NCBI GenBank assembly: GCA_027459765.1
Contig: DAIDHD010000051.1
Location: forward strand, 62,001 to 126,000
DNA: 64,000 bases
DNA from: Gammaproteobacteria bacterium
Lineage (GTDB): Bacteria; Pseudomonadota; Gammaproteobacteria; Steroidobacterales; Steroidobacteraceae
Direction: 5' to 3'
Shown here one piece after another: positions 20,723-28,882 of the stretch. The notes under the pieces were generated by a model that was given only the letters and a program-made list of their open reading frames with translations, ran no database searches and was not told the origin of the DNA. The position numbers and the translations under genes are program-made. Position 1 is the first letter of the stretch, and each line of letters opens with the position of its first letter.

Positions 20723-22325
20723 CGAGGGATTCGACCCAATCCCGCTCCGCCGGCGCCAGATCTCCGGCGGTCAGCCGATGGGCGCTGGCCGGGCGAACGG
20801 TGGTGCCGAGCGCTCCGTGCACGACGACGAAGGCGTGGAATTCGCCGGCTTGCGCCGCCGCCCACCCCAGGCCGAAGGCGACACCGGTCGGCCCGGGCGG
20901 CTCGGCCCCGGCACGCTCGTCGCAAACCACGAAGAAAGACTGTTCCAGCGGCCGGTCCCCGAAGGCGCCCGCACGGTGCAGCTGCCCCAGGAATTCCCGC
21001 ACCTGCGCCTCTAGGCGCGCGCGCGTGTCCGGCCCGCGCGGCGCGACGCCGGCCCAGCGCGTGCCGCGTGCGACGCTGTCGAGGATGAACAGCGCCAGCC
21101 GGCGTGCGCCGAGCAGCTGCCAGTCCCCGCTGGCGGCAGTGCCGGCCGCGAGCGTGCGCGCCGCCAGCGGCACGCGTGTCGCCGAGCGCACGCTCGCCAG
21201 CGTGTTGACGCCGGTCGTGGCAAGACGCTCGCGCGCTTGCTCCGGCACCAGGCAAGCCGGCCGGTGTCCGGGACGCAGCAGGATCTCGTCCGAGCGCGGC
21301 GGCGCCCAGGGCGGTCGCACCTCGTCCGAGCGCGCGAGCATGCCCGCCACGGCGCCGCAAGGCGCGAAGGACTCGAAGTGCCCTCGCAGCTTGTCGTGCG
21401 CCAATATGCGCGGAAAGTACATCACCGCGTGGTCGTGGAAGAACTCCCAGCGGCGCATGCCTCTCAGTGCCTCGTCGGCGGTTTGCCACTGCGCCGGGGG
21501 ATCGACGATCAGCAGCGCGCGCCGCTCCCTGCAGAACCGCGCCGCCACGAGCAGCGTCGCCACCGACACGTCACGGTCGCGAGCGAGCGGCGGGATGCAC
21601 AGGAAGTTGAAGTGCTCCGCCTCGTCGAGTGCGAATAGTCCGGTGCGCGCGGTCGCCGACCCTATGACGTCGTAGTCCGTGAGCGGCGCGCCATCGTCGC
21701 CGTCCGGATTCGAGGCCACGTAGGCCGTGGCGAGCCCGCTCGCGGGATCGAGCGTCGCGTCGGGACGGCGGACCGGCACGGCGCGCGCCAGGCGCACGAG
21801 CCTCGAATCGCGCAGCACGTTCGCCAGGTAGCGTTCGGCCGCCGGATCCATCGACACGCGCCGGAAGATCTCCTGGTCGTCCACCTGACCGGAGCCCTGT
21901 GCGCGCACCCGCTGCACCGTGAGATTGAAATCGCGCGCCGCGTCCGCGGGAACGTTGTCGTAGTCGACCGCGGCCCGCAGGAACTCGCGGGTTCCGGGCT
22001 GCAGCGCCTCCATTTCGAGCACCGCGCCGCCGGCGGCGAGCGTCAGTGTCGCCGGCCGCGCGCCGTTGACGACGCGCACCACCAGCGCTTCCCGCCCGCC
22101 GTTGTCGAAGAATTGCTCGACGGCATACGCGAGCGTGCTCGGTTGCCAGAGCCCGCCGAAGGTCTGCTGGAAGTCCGCAAAGCTGCGCACCAGGAGCGGG
22201 CGTCCGACGGGACCGCGCAGCGTGCGCCCGACGAACGCGGCGCGGGCGGTGCCGCTCGCGCAGATGCCCTCTTCGGGGCCGCTGATCTCCTCGATCCGGT
22301 ATCCCGCCTGACTCGAATCCGCCAA
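20697..22325 (-). CDS. Stand-alone contractile tail sheath-like protein
   Basis: A 542-residue protein with the features of a myophage/contractile-injection-system sheath. The N-terminal part reads AGYRIEEISGPEEGI and AAFVGRTLRGPVGRPLLV, then SFADFQQTFGG and LAYAVEQFFDNGGREALVVR, all sheath hallmarks. The C-terminal domain has FLGQLHRAGAFGDRP and SFFVVCDERAG, then the final beta strand region EFHAFVVV. It seems complete. The start is inferred as TTG at 22325, with GGGGAG 5 nt upstream. It is the last gene of a long envelope operon, 59 bp after rhomboid. No tube, baseplate, spike, ATPase or phage genes are in the window. Function unknown. Confidence 0.85.
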   Translation of the reverse strand: MADSSQAGYRIEEISGPEEGICASGTARAAFVGRTLRGPVGRPLLVRSFADFQQTFGGLWQPSTLAYAVEQFFDNGGREALVVRVVNGARPATLTLAAGGAVLEMEALQPGTREFLRAAVDYDNVPADAARDFNLTVQRVRAQGSGQVDDQEIFRRVSMDPAAERYLANVLRDSRLVRLARAVPVRRPDATLDPASGLATAYVASNPDGDDGAPLTDYDVIGSATARTGLFALDEAEHFNFLCIPPLARDRDVSVATLLVAARFCRERRALLIVDPPAQWQTADEALRGMRRWEFFHDHAVMYFPRILAHDKLRGHFESFAPCGAVAGMLARSDEVRPPWAPPRSDEILLRPGHRPACLVPEQARERLATTGVNTLASVRSATRVPLAARTLAAGTAASGDWQLLGARRLALFILDSVARGTRWAGVAPRGPDTRARLEAQVREFLGQLHRAGAFGDRPLEQSFFVVCDERAGAEPPGPTGVAFGLGWAAAQAGEFHAFVVVHGALGTTVRPASAHRLTAGDLAPAERDWVESLATALRSAP

Positions 22326-22384
22326 GCAATCTCCCCATGAGCCGGCACGGGCGGCTTGCCCCGGCGGCGATCGTTCCCGGAACT

Positions 22385-23071
22385 CTAGCACATCGCAGTC
22401 GACGCACGCCGCGGGCGCGCCGCGCGCGCGAGCAGCATGCCGACGATGAAGCCGACCACGTGCGCGCGAAATGCGATGCTCGATCCCGAGTGGCCGAACG
22501 CGAGGTCGCTCAGCAGTTGTGCGGCAAACCACAGCAGCAGGAGCAGCATCGCGGGCACCCGCACCGTGGTGACGAAGAACGGCAGCAACACCAGCGTGAG
22601 CACGCGGGCGCGCGGATAGAACACGAGATAGGCGCCGAGCACCCCCGAAACCGCCGCGCTCGCACCGACGATGGGATAGGCCGAATCCGGCGCCGAGAGC
22701 GCCTGCGCCAGGATGGCGACGGCGCCGCACACCGGATAGAAGATCGCGAAGCGCAGGCGCCCGAACGCTCCTTCGACGTTGTCGCCGTAGATCCACAAGT
22801 ACAGCATGTTGCCGGTGAGATGCATCCAGCCCGCGTGCAGGAACATCGACGTGAGCGGCGTGAGCCCGCGCGGCAACCACTTGAGGTCCGGCGGCAGCCG
22901 CGCGTGACCGAGCAGCACCGCCGGAATCGTCCCCAGCGCGACGATGACCCGTCGCTCCTCGGCCACGGAGAGGCTGCGCTGGATCAGGAACACGAGGGTG
23001 CACGCCGCGATCAGGAACAGCGTGACGTAGGGTATTCGCGGCGACGGAGCGTCGTCCTTGAGGGGAATCAT
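22385..23071 (-). CDS. Rhomboid-family intramembrane serine protease
   Basis: A 228-residue polytopic membrane protein. The catalytic serine motif appears as VGASAAVSGVLGAYLVFYPR, where the usual GASGA is GASAA, so the serine is kept but the next Gly is Ala. The L1 loop region has TSMFLHAGWMHLTGNMLYLW, with the conserved HxxxHxxxN (HAGWMHLTGN). The second catalytic residue is the His in AHVVGFIVGML. Starts at ATG 23071, overlapping the upstream small gene by 4 bp (ATGA). Likely active inner-membrane protease; the substrate is unknown but may be encoded in the same operon. Confidence 0.92.
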   Translation of the reverse strand: MIPLKDDAPSPRIPYVTLFLIAACTLVFLIQRSLSVAEERRVIVALGTIPAVLLGHARLPPDLKWLPRGLTPLTSMFLHAGWMHLTGNMLYLWIYGDNVEGAFGRLRFAIFYPVCGAVAILAQALSAPDSAYPIVGASAAVSGVLGAYLVFYPRARVLTLVLLPFFVTTVRVPAMLLLLLWFAAQLLSDLAFGHSGSSIAFRAHVVGFIVGMLLARAARPRRASTAMC

Positions 23072-23247
23072 CCGGTCGCGGGCGCGTGCGCACCGCGTGG
23101 ATCCGGCGGCGCGGCCGCGGCAGGCTGGCCGGATTCGATCAGGCGGCGCTCGAGCTCGCGCCGCGCCGCATCGGCCTCGGCCTGCTTGCGCGCGATCTCC
23201 TCGAGCATGACCTGCAACCACTCACTCGGCATCGGTTCACTCGGCAT
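23068..23247 (-). CDS. Small coiled-coil protein between the M1-like and rhomboid genes
   Basis: A 59-residue reading frame whose ATG (23247) overlaps the end of the M1-like gene by 11 bp and whose stop overlaps the rhomboid ATG by 4 bp. The sequence has a charged amphipathic helix, EEIARKQAEADAARRELERR, then an Ala/Pro-rich tail. A second ATG lies five codons in. Double translational coupling and the heptad-like helix are the evidence for coding. Not recognised; it could be an adaptor or chaperone for a neighbour, which is inference. Confidence 0.6.
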   Translation of the reverse strand: MPSEPMPSEWLQVMLEEIARKQAEADAARRELERRLIESGQPAAAAPPDPRGAHAPATG

Positions 23248-25162
23248 CGGTGTCCTCGGGCGCCGGTTCGACGATGGCCCCGGCAACGGCCGCCACGCTC
23301 GGATGATATCCCGAGCGCGCGCCCGCATAAACGCGGCGGGCGAGCGCGGCCCCCGCGGGCGTGCGCATGGCCTGCCGGTACTTGGGTTCGACCAGCGAAC
23401 CGCGACCCACGCCGGTGAGGAATCGCTCCAGCGACGGCAGGGCCGGGGCATAGCCCGCGCGCAGCGTCCAGTCGAGCCATGCGCTCTCGACGAGGCGATT
23501 GCCGCCGAGCCCCTGCACGGCCGCATCCAGCTCCGCCGCGCGCGCCGCCGGCAGCGTCGGCGGCAGGGCTTCGATGAACCGCATCCACTGTGGCGTGTGC
23601 CAATCGGCAGCCACCAGCCGCGGCAGTGGCTTCGCGTCCGCGAGCCACGCGGTGCGCGCGGCGTCCACGCCACGCCACGACCCGTCCTCTGACGGCGCGC
23701 CGCTGGCGGGCAGCGCGGCGTGGAACACCAGGCGGTCGAGCTCCGCCCGGTCCGCGCCGTGCCCGGGCGGCAGTTGCGCGACCAGGAAATCGAGAAACTG
23801 TTCGGTGGTGACGTTCGCGCCCGCAAAGCGCTCCAGGTAGCGCCGCAGACAGGCGTCGATGGCATCGCGGCCCGCCGCCGCCTCCAGGGAAGCGAGCAGC
23901 CAGGCGCCCTGGGCGCGGACGGTCGAATCGACCGCACTCGCCGGATCCCGGCCACGCAGATCGGCCGCGAGCACGCGGGCTGCCGCCGCCGAGTTCGCCG
24001 GCGCGCTTCGCAGCCGCTCGTCGGCAACCAGGGCGTCGAGGCTCGCGGCCGTCTCGCCATAGGCAGCCCCGAATATCCGTCGGCCGAGGTAGCCGTCCAC
24101 GGCCTCGTCGATCCAGGCGTCGCGCCAGCTCGCGGGGAAGGCGCTCGCGAAGGTCCAAGCGTCGATGAGCGCCGACGCAACCGGCTCGAGCGCGCTGTGG
24201 TCCCCCGTGAGGAGAGTCGCCGATACCAGCGCGAGCCCGGGGCTGGCGGCCGCCGCCACCGGCAGCTCCTCGCCCACCACCACGGCATCGAAGCGCCCGA
24301 AGCGGTACCCGCCGAGCGTCGACTCGGCGGCATGCAGCATGGCTTCCGTGTTGGCGAGTTCGGCGGCGCCCTGGCGCAACCAGCGCTTCTCGGCATAGAC
24401 GCCGCTGCGCGGCCCGGTGGCGCGGAATTCGAGGTCGCCGGCCACCAGAGCGAGCTGCGACGCCGTCACTTCTTCATAGACGGCGAGTTCCATCCTGCCG
24501 TCGGCCTTGGCGCGCGGATCGTTGGCGCCGCTCATCAACACCCGCGCGCCTTCCGGCGCGTGGATCACCGCACGGTAGGAGAAGTGCGACTGCGGCGTGT
24601 CCTGCAGGGGCAGCCAGCTGCGCGCGCTGATCGGCCCCGGCAGGACGTAAAGCAGCGGCGCGCGCGCGTGCGGGCGCTTCGCGGGCAGCCAGCCGAGCGC
24701 GGCGGCCGCGGGCGAGGTTTCGTAGTCGATGCGCACGTATTCCCGGCTGCGCCGGGAGGGCGGCAGATCGATCACCAGCGCGCTGCCGAGGATGGGGTCC
24801 GGCCTGTCGAGGCGGAACGGCCGGCTCGACCACGGCGACTGCGCCAGGTCCTCCGCGCTGCTGGCGCCGAGCGCGCGTGCCGCCTTCTGGGTCACCTCGT
24901 GGATGACGAGGCCCTGAGTGTCGAGCACGAGTTGCGTGGCGCGCGGATCCAGCCGCTCGATTTCCAGCCCGACTTCGCCGCGCAGCGTGCGATCGTCGAA
25001 GTCGATCCGCAGATCGATGTCGACGTGGCGGACCCGGAACGCCTCGACGTTGGCGAAGGAGTGATAGTCGAGACCGACCTGCAGTGGCGCCAGATCCGCG
25101 GCGGCGACCTGCGCCGCCACGGCCGACAACAGCCACCCTGCCAGCCAGCGCGTAGCCGCCAT
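23237..25162 (-). CDS. Degenerate M1 aminopeptidase (LTA4-hydrolase type), exported pseudoenzyme
   Basis: A 641-residue protein with a signal peptide (LAGWLLSAVAAQVAA). Its N-terminal beta domain matches leukotriene-A4-hydrolase-type M1 peptidases (SARSWLPLQDTPQSHFSY, RVLMSGAND). At the catalytic core, PGLALVSATLLTGDHS matches the strand that follows GxMEN, but GxMEN itself is AAAAS (about residue 300). The zinc motif HEXXH is replaced by ASALIDAW (about residue 320), while the downstream WIDEAVDGYLGRRIFG region keeps the third-ligand Glu. So both histidines and the catalytic Glu are missing. It is expected to bind or scaffold rather than cleave. Starts 5 bp after the L,D-transpeptidase gene. 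Confidence 0.85.
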   Translation of the reverse strand: MAATRWLAGWLLSAVAAQVAAADLAPLQVGLDYHSFANVEAFRVRHVDIDLRIDFDDRTLRGEVGLEIERLDPRATQLVLDTQGLVIHEVTQKAARALGASSAEDLAQSPWSSRPFRLDRPDPILGSALVIDLPPSRRSREYVRIDYETSPAAAALGWLPAKRPHARAPLLYVLPGPISARSWLPLQDTPQSHFSYRAVIHAPEGARVLMSGANDPRAKADGRMELAVYEEVTASQLALVAGDLEFRATGPRSGVYAEKRWLRQGAAELANTEAMLHAAESTLGGYRFGRFDAVVVGEELPVAAAASPGLALVSATLLTGDHSALEPVASALIDAWTFASAFPASWRDAWIDEAVDGYLGRRIFGAAYGETAASLDALVADERLRSAPANSAAAARVLAADLRGRDPASAVDSTVRAQGAWLLASLEAAAGRDAIDACLRRYLERFAGANVTTEQFLDFLVAQLPPGHGADRAELDRLVFHAALPASGAPSEDGSWRGVDAARTAWLADAKPLPRLVAADWHTPQWMRFIEALPPTLPAARAAELDAAVQGLGGNRLVESAWLDWTLRAGYAPALPSLERFLTGVGRGSLVEPKYRQAMRTPAGAALARRVYAGARSGYHPSVAAVAGAIVEPAPEDTDAE

Positions 25163-25167
25163 GCGGG

Positions 25168-26391
25168 CTATTGCGCCGTGGCGGGATTCGCCGAGCGGCC
25201 GTCGGACGCGGGCTTCGGTTGCTCGCGACCGTTCAACAGTTCGTTGAAGGTCTTCTCGTCGACGAGCAGCCCGCCCTTGCCGTCCCAGTTCGAATTCTTG
25301 GGCACGGTGTCCTGCACCAGGGGCGCATTGGCGAGCACGGCATCCATGCCGCCTCGTCCGCCGGTCACCGGCACCGGAATGCCGCGCGGGTGCCGCGCGA
25401 GCTCGGCAACCCGGTCCCAGTCGATGTCGGCGGCGTGATCGGCGACCTTGCGCGCGAGTTTCGGCGCGAGCAAGCGGCCCAGCAGCCGCTTGCGATCCTT
25501 GTCCCAGGCGCGCGGGTCGTCCTGCATCACCGCGTAGGCTTGCAGGTACAGCGTACCGTCGCGCCAACCGAACACGTAGGGCTGGTTGACGACCGTGACC
25601 TTGGTGCCGATCGGCACCAGATCGAAGAGCACCGCGATGTCCTCGGGGTAGAGTCGCATGCAACCGTGGCTCGAACGCATGCCGACCCCGTAGGGCTTGT
25701 TGGTGCCGTGAATCAGGTAGCTGGGCCAGCCGAGCCTGAACATGTATTGCCCGAGCGGATTGTCGGGTCCGGGCGGAACCTTCTCCGGCAGCGTCTCGCC
25801 GTCCTCGGAGTGCTCCTCGCGCACCGATTTGGGCACGACCCAGACCGGATCCTTCTGGCGGGCGACGATGCGCGTGCTGCCCTCCGGCGTCTTCCAGCCG
25901 ACCTTGCCGATCCCGATCGGGTGCGTGTACACGATCTGCGGCTCGCCGGCCTTGTGCGGCGGAAAATAGTAGATGCGCATCGCGGCCACGTTCACCACCA
26001 CGCCCGAGTGCGGCGCGGCCGGCAGCACGAACTGCGTCGGCACCACCACCTCGCGGCCGGCGCCCGGCAACCACGGGTCGACGCCCGGATTGGCGAGCAG
26101 CATTTCCTCGTAGCCGACGTCGAAGCGGCGCGCGATGTCGGGCAGCGTGTCGTCCTTGCCGACCACCGTGCGCTGCACGTAGCCCACCACGTCACCGCCC
26201 TTGGGATCGAGCACGAACTTGTGCGTGGCCTGCGGCACCGGCAGTGCCGGCGCGGGCGGCGCGGGCGCCGCGGCCACCGGTGGCGGCGGCGGCGGCGGAT
26301 GTACCGGCCGCAGCAAGGAACAACCCGCGGCACCACCCAAGGCGACGAGCAGGGCCAGGGGCCGCCGGAGCGAAAAATGCGGGTTCATCAC
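25168..26391 (-). CDS. L,D-transpeptidase (YkuD/ErfK type) lipoprotein with LysM-like domain
   Basis: A 407-residue envelope enzyme. Signal peptide and lipobox (ALLVALGGAAGCSLL) are followed by a Pro-rich linker, then a LysM-like segment (VVGKDDTLPDIARRFDVGYEEMLLANP, given here by its ends at about residues 75-102). The YkuD domain has YLIHGTNKPYGVGMRSSHGC, which includes the HGT and catalytic SHGCMRL motif. The C terminus carries a further unassigned 100 residues. Enzymes of this type form 3-3 crosslinks in peptidoglycan or attach lipoproteins. It starts 6 bp after the TPM gene. Confidence 0.93.
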   Translation of the reverse strand: MMNPHFSLRRPLALLVALGGAAGCSLLRPVHPPPPPPPVAAAPAPPAPALPVPQATHKFVLDPKGGDVVGYVQRTVVGKDDTLPDIARRFDVGYEEMLLANPGVDPWLPGAGREVVVPTQFVLPAAPHSGVVVNVAAMRIYYFPPHKAGEPQIVYTHPIGIGKVGWKTPEGSTRIVARQKDPVWVVPKSVREEHSEDGETLPEKVPPGPDNPLGQYMFRLGWPSYLIHGTNKPYGVGMRSSHGCMRLYPEDIAVLFDLVPIGTKVTVVNQPYVFGWRDGTLYLQAYAVMQDDPRAWDKDRKRLLGRLLAPKLARKVADHAADIDWDRVAELARHPRGIPVPVTGGRGGMDAVLANAPLVQDTVPKNSNWDGKGGLLVDEKTFNELLNGREQPKPASDGRSANPATAQ

Positions 26392-26397
26392 GGTCTT

Positions 26398-26907
26398 CTA
26401 CAACAAAGCCGGCTGGTCGGGCAATTCGTTGCGCTTGACCCCGCCAACGGGCCCGCCGGCCGGGAAGTGCCGTGCGAGCAGGGTGCCGATGGCGTCGATC
26501 CCGGCGAGTGCTCCGACCTCGAAACGACGGGCGCGAAAATGCTGTTCCATCAGCCGACACACACCCGCCCATTCCTGCGGAGTGACGCGCTCGCTGATGC
26601 CCCGATCGGCCACGATCTCCACGTGCCGGTCCGCCAGCAGCACGTACACCAGTACCCCGTTGTTGGCCACCGTGTCCCAGACGTGCAGGTGCGCGAACAC
26701 CTCGAGCGCGCGGGCGCGCGGCGTCAGGCCGTCGAGCACCCGCAGCGGCGGCAGCGCGGTCTCGATCGCGAAGCGGATCTCTCCGGCGTGGGCGCGCTCG
26801 CCGAGTGCGATGGCCTTTTCTATCGCGGCCAGAGTGGAGCGCGGAAAGGCCACCCGGGTGCCCCAGTGCGTCGTGGTCACGTGTCGCCACAAGCGGCGCG
26901 GATCCAT
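26398..26907 (-). CDS. TPM-domain protein, second of two
   Basis: A 169-residue protein with a TPM (PF04536) domain: THWGTRVAFPRSTLAAIEKA, GEIRFAIET and VYVLLADRHVEIVADRGI. The family includes a plant thylakoid phosphatase and many bacterial proteins of unknown role. It has no signal peptide and is shorter than its upstream neighbour. The ATG overlaps the stop of that neighbour (TGATGG), with GGGGAG 6 nt upstream. A lemA-TPM-TPM order is common in proteobacteria, and it supports a joint membrane-associated function. Confidence 0.88.
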   Translation of the reverse strand: MDPRRLWRHVTTTHWGTRVAFPRSTLAAIEKAIALGERAHAGEIRFAIETALPPLRVLDGLTPRARALEVFAHLHVWDTVANNGVLVYVLLADRHVEIVADRGISERVTPQEWAGVCRLMEQHFRARRFEVGALAGIDAIGTLLARHFPAGGPVGGVKRNELPDQPALL

Positions 26908-27785
26908 CACCAACTCCCCGAGGCGCCGCCGCCGCCGAACCCGCCGCCACCGCCGCTGAAGCCGCCCCCGCGGCCCGAACCGAAGCCGCCGAATCCGCCA
27001 CCGAGCCCGCCACCCCAACCGCCGCCGCCCGCGGCCCAGCCGCGGGTCGAACCCACCAGCAGTGCGAACAGGAAGCCGACGACGCCTGCGGCGACCCCGA
27101 TGGTCAACAGGTGGCTCAATGCCCAGGCGATGACGCCCACCACGCCCCCGGTGACCACGGATCCGGCCAACCGGCCGAACAGCGCGCGCAGCACGGCGCT
27201 GGCGGCGAAGGCCGCGACCAGCAGCACGGGCAACAACGAGCCGAGAGCGTCGGGCGGCCCCTCCCACTGCCGATCGGGCTCCGGCAGCGGCTCGCCGTTG
27301 ACCACGGCGATCATCCGATCGACCCCCGCCTCCACGCCACCGTCGTAGTCGCCCACCTTGAAATGCGGCGCGACCGTGTCGGCGACGATGCGCTTGGCGA
27401 TGGCGTCCGGAATCGCGCCTTCCAGCCCGTATCCGACCTCGATGCGTACGCGCCGATCCGCCTTCGCCACGATGAGGATGGCGCCGTCGTCCACGCCCTT
27501 GCGCCCGAGCTTCCACTGTTCGGCCACTCGAATGCCGAACTGCTCGATGTCCTCGGGCTGTGTCGTGGGCACGATCAGCACCGCGAGCTGGCTACCCTTC
27601 TTCTGTTCCAGCGCCGCGAGCTTGCCCTCGATGCGGGTGACCGCCTCGCCGGAGAGCGTGCCGGTCAAATCGACGACCCGGCCGCTGAGCGGCGGCACGG
27701 GAACCTGCGCGCGTGCCGGCGGCGCCGCCGACAGCGTCGCCGCGAGCATCGCGGCACACGCCGTCAGTCGAGCGAGGACGTGCAC
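26907..27785 (-). CDS. TPM-domain membrane protein with Gly-rich tail (YgcG-like)
   Basis: A 292-residue protein with a signal peptide (LTACAAMLAATLSAAPPARA), a TPM domain (VVDLTGTLSGEAV, SQLAVLIVPTTQPEDIEQFG, GVDDGAILIVAKADRRVRIE), one or two transmembrane segments (about 190-255), and a terminal Gly/Phe/Ser-rich tail. This is the YgcG-type layout. The start is the GTG at 27785, with GGAGG 6 nt upstream. It follows lemA by 17 bp. The Gly-rich end probably makes a flexible, low-complexity tail. Confidence 0.9.
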   Translation of the reverse strand: MHVLARLTACAAMLAATLSAAPPARAQVPVPPLSGRVVDLTGTLSGEAVTRIEGKLAALEQKKGSQLAVLIVPTTQPEDIEQFGIRVAEQWKLGRKGVDDGAILIVAKADRRVRIEVGYGLEGAIPDAIAKRIVADTVAPHFKVGDYDGGVEAGVDRMIAVVNGEPLPEPDRQWEGPPDALGSLLPVLLVAAFAASAVLRALFGRLAGSVVTGGVVGVIAWALSHLLTIGVAAGVVGFLFALLVGSTRGWAAGGGGWGGGLGGGFGGFGSGRGGGFSGGGGGFGGGGASGSW

Positions 27786-27802
27786 GCCGCGCCTCCAGCG
27801 GG

Positions 27803-28417
27803 CTAGTGCGCGGGCGCCGAAGCCGGCGCGGACCCGAAATCGACGCTCGGCGGCTTGGAAACGGCCGCCTCGTTCTCCACGGTGAAGTTGGGCTTCTCCT
27901 TGTAGCCGAACGCCATGGCGGTGAGGTTGTTCGGGAACGTGCGGATGGTGACGTTGTAGTCCTGCACGGCCTGGATGTAGCGGTTGCGAGCCACCGTGAT
28001 GCGATTCTCGGTGCCTTCGAGCTGCGCCTGCAGGTCGCGGAAATTCGCGTCGGACTTGAGCTGCGGATAGTTCTCGGTCACCACCATGAGGCGCGACAGC
28101 GCGCCGGAGAGCTCGCCCTGTGCCTGCTGGAATTTCTGGAAGGCCGCGGCATCGTTCACCAGTTCCGGGGTGGCCTGGATCGAGCCCACCTTGGCGCGCG
28201 CCTCGGTCACTCCCAGCAGCACCTGCTGCTCCTGCGCCGCGAAGCCCTTCACCGTCGCGACCAGGTTGGGGATCAGGTCGGCACGGCGCTGGTACTGGTT
28301 CAGCACCTCCGACCACGCCGACTTCACCTTCTCGTCCTGCACCTGCATGGTGTTGTAGCCGCAACCGGACAGCAACACGCCGATTCCCGCCAGCCAGCCG
28401 AACCAGACGATGCGCAT
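27803..28417 (-). CDS. lemA: LemA-family protein, predicted lipoprotein
   Basis: A 204-residue protein with signal and lipobox ([17 protein letters not shown]) and the LemA helical bundle: [38 protein letters not shown] and [19 protein letters not shown]. Function of LemA is not settled; it is anchored with its helices outward in the periplasm or membrane. It is the first gene of the minus-strand operon running to 20697. A terminator for the preceding minus gene lies just upstream, so lemA should have its own promoter in 28418-28477. Confidence 0.93.
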   Translation of the reverse strand: MRIVWFGWLAGIGVLLSGCGYNTMQVQDEKVKSAWSEVLNQYQRRADLIPNLVATVKGFAAQEQQVLLGVTEARAKVGSIQATPELVNDAAAFQKFQQAQGELSGALSRLMVVTENYPQLKSDANFRDLQAQLEGTENRITVARNRYIQAVQDYNVTIRTFPNNLTAMAFGYKEKPNFTVENEAAVSKPPSVDFGSAPASAPAH

Positions 28418-28477
28418 GAAGAACTCCCCTCGAGGGTCCGGCGACGGCCGGCACGTCGGAGGAAGTTTACACCCTGG

Positions 28478-28508
28478 AAAAAAAAGCGCCCCGATCCAAT
28501 CGGGGCGC
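28478..28508 (-). terminator. Rho-independent terminator upstream of lemA
   Basis: On the minus strand, a 10-bp perfect stem (GCGCCCCGAT and its complement, loop of 3) is followed by eight T residues. It should end transcription of the small gene 28574-28771 before lemA. Confidence 0.85.
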
Positions 28509-28573
28509 GAGGTGCGGACTTCAAGTGAAGGGAAGTAAAGCCCGCTTGGGGATGTGAATGCGGTCGCCGCGCG

Positions 28574-28771
28574 TCAGTGCAGCGGATACCACTGCAGGAC
28601 CCTGATGTCGTCCTCCTCCAGTTCGAAGCTGCGCGCCAGCACCCGTGCGATCTCGCGATCGCCACGCAGGGCGAGCGATTGGCCGAGCAATTCCACGACA
28701 CCGCGATACTCGCTGAAGTCGGCGGTGCCATCCGCCTGGGCGATGAAGTGCGTGTAGAATTTGGCGCGCAT
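28574..28771 (-). CDS. Small conserved-looking protein of unknown function
   Basis: A 65-residue acidic protein with an N-terminal [12 protein letters not shown] and then [19 protein letters not shown]. Composition is normal, with no signal or membrane segment. It is followed by a strong terminator and is divergent from greB, which together argue for a genuine gene. I do not recognise the family. The start ATG is at 28771. Confidence 0.65.
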   Translation of the reverse strand: MRAKFYTHFIAQADGTADFSEYRGVVELLGQSLALRGDREIARVLARSFELEEDDIRVLQWYPLH

Positions 28772-28882
28772 GGTTTAACTTTAATGGAGGCCGCGCGGCG
28801 CGACCGTGACGAGCCGCTCAAGGCGTTCCGCCGCGGCGGGACGCGGTTCACGCCTCCGTCAATCCGTTTCGGCTATCGCAGC

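Noticed and set aside
20697-22325. Prophage remnant suggested by the sheath gene
   Set aside because: No integrase, capsid, terminase, tube, baseplate or att-like repeats are near, and base composition is like the neighbours. The gene is embedded in an operon.
28784-28882. A 33-residue N-terminal extension of GreB from the ATG at 28784
   Set aside because: The extension has no GreB similarity and no ribosome site; SRYRPP at the GTG 28883 matches the typical family start.
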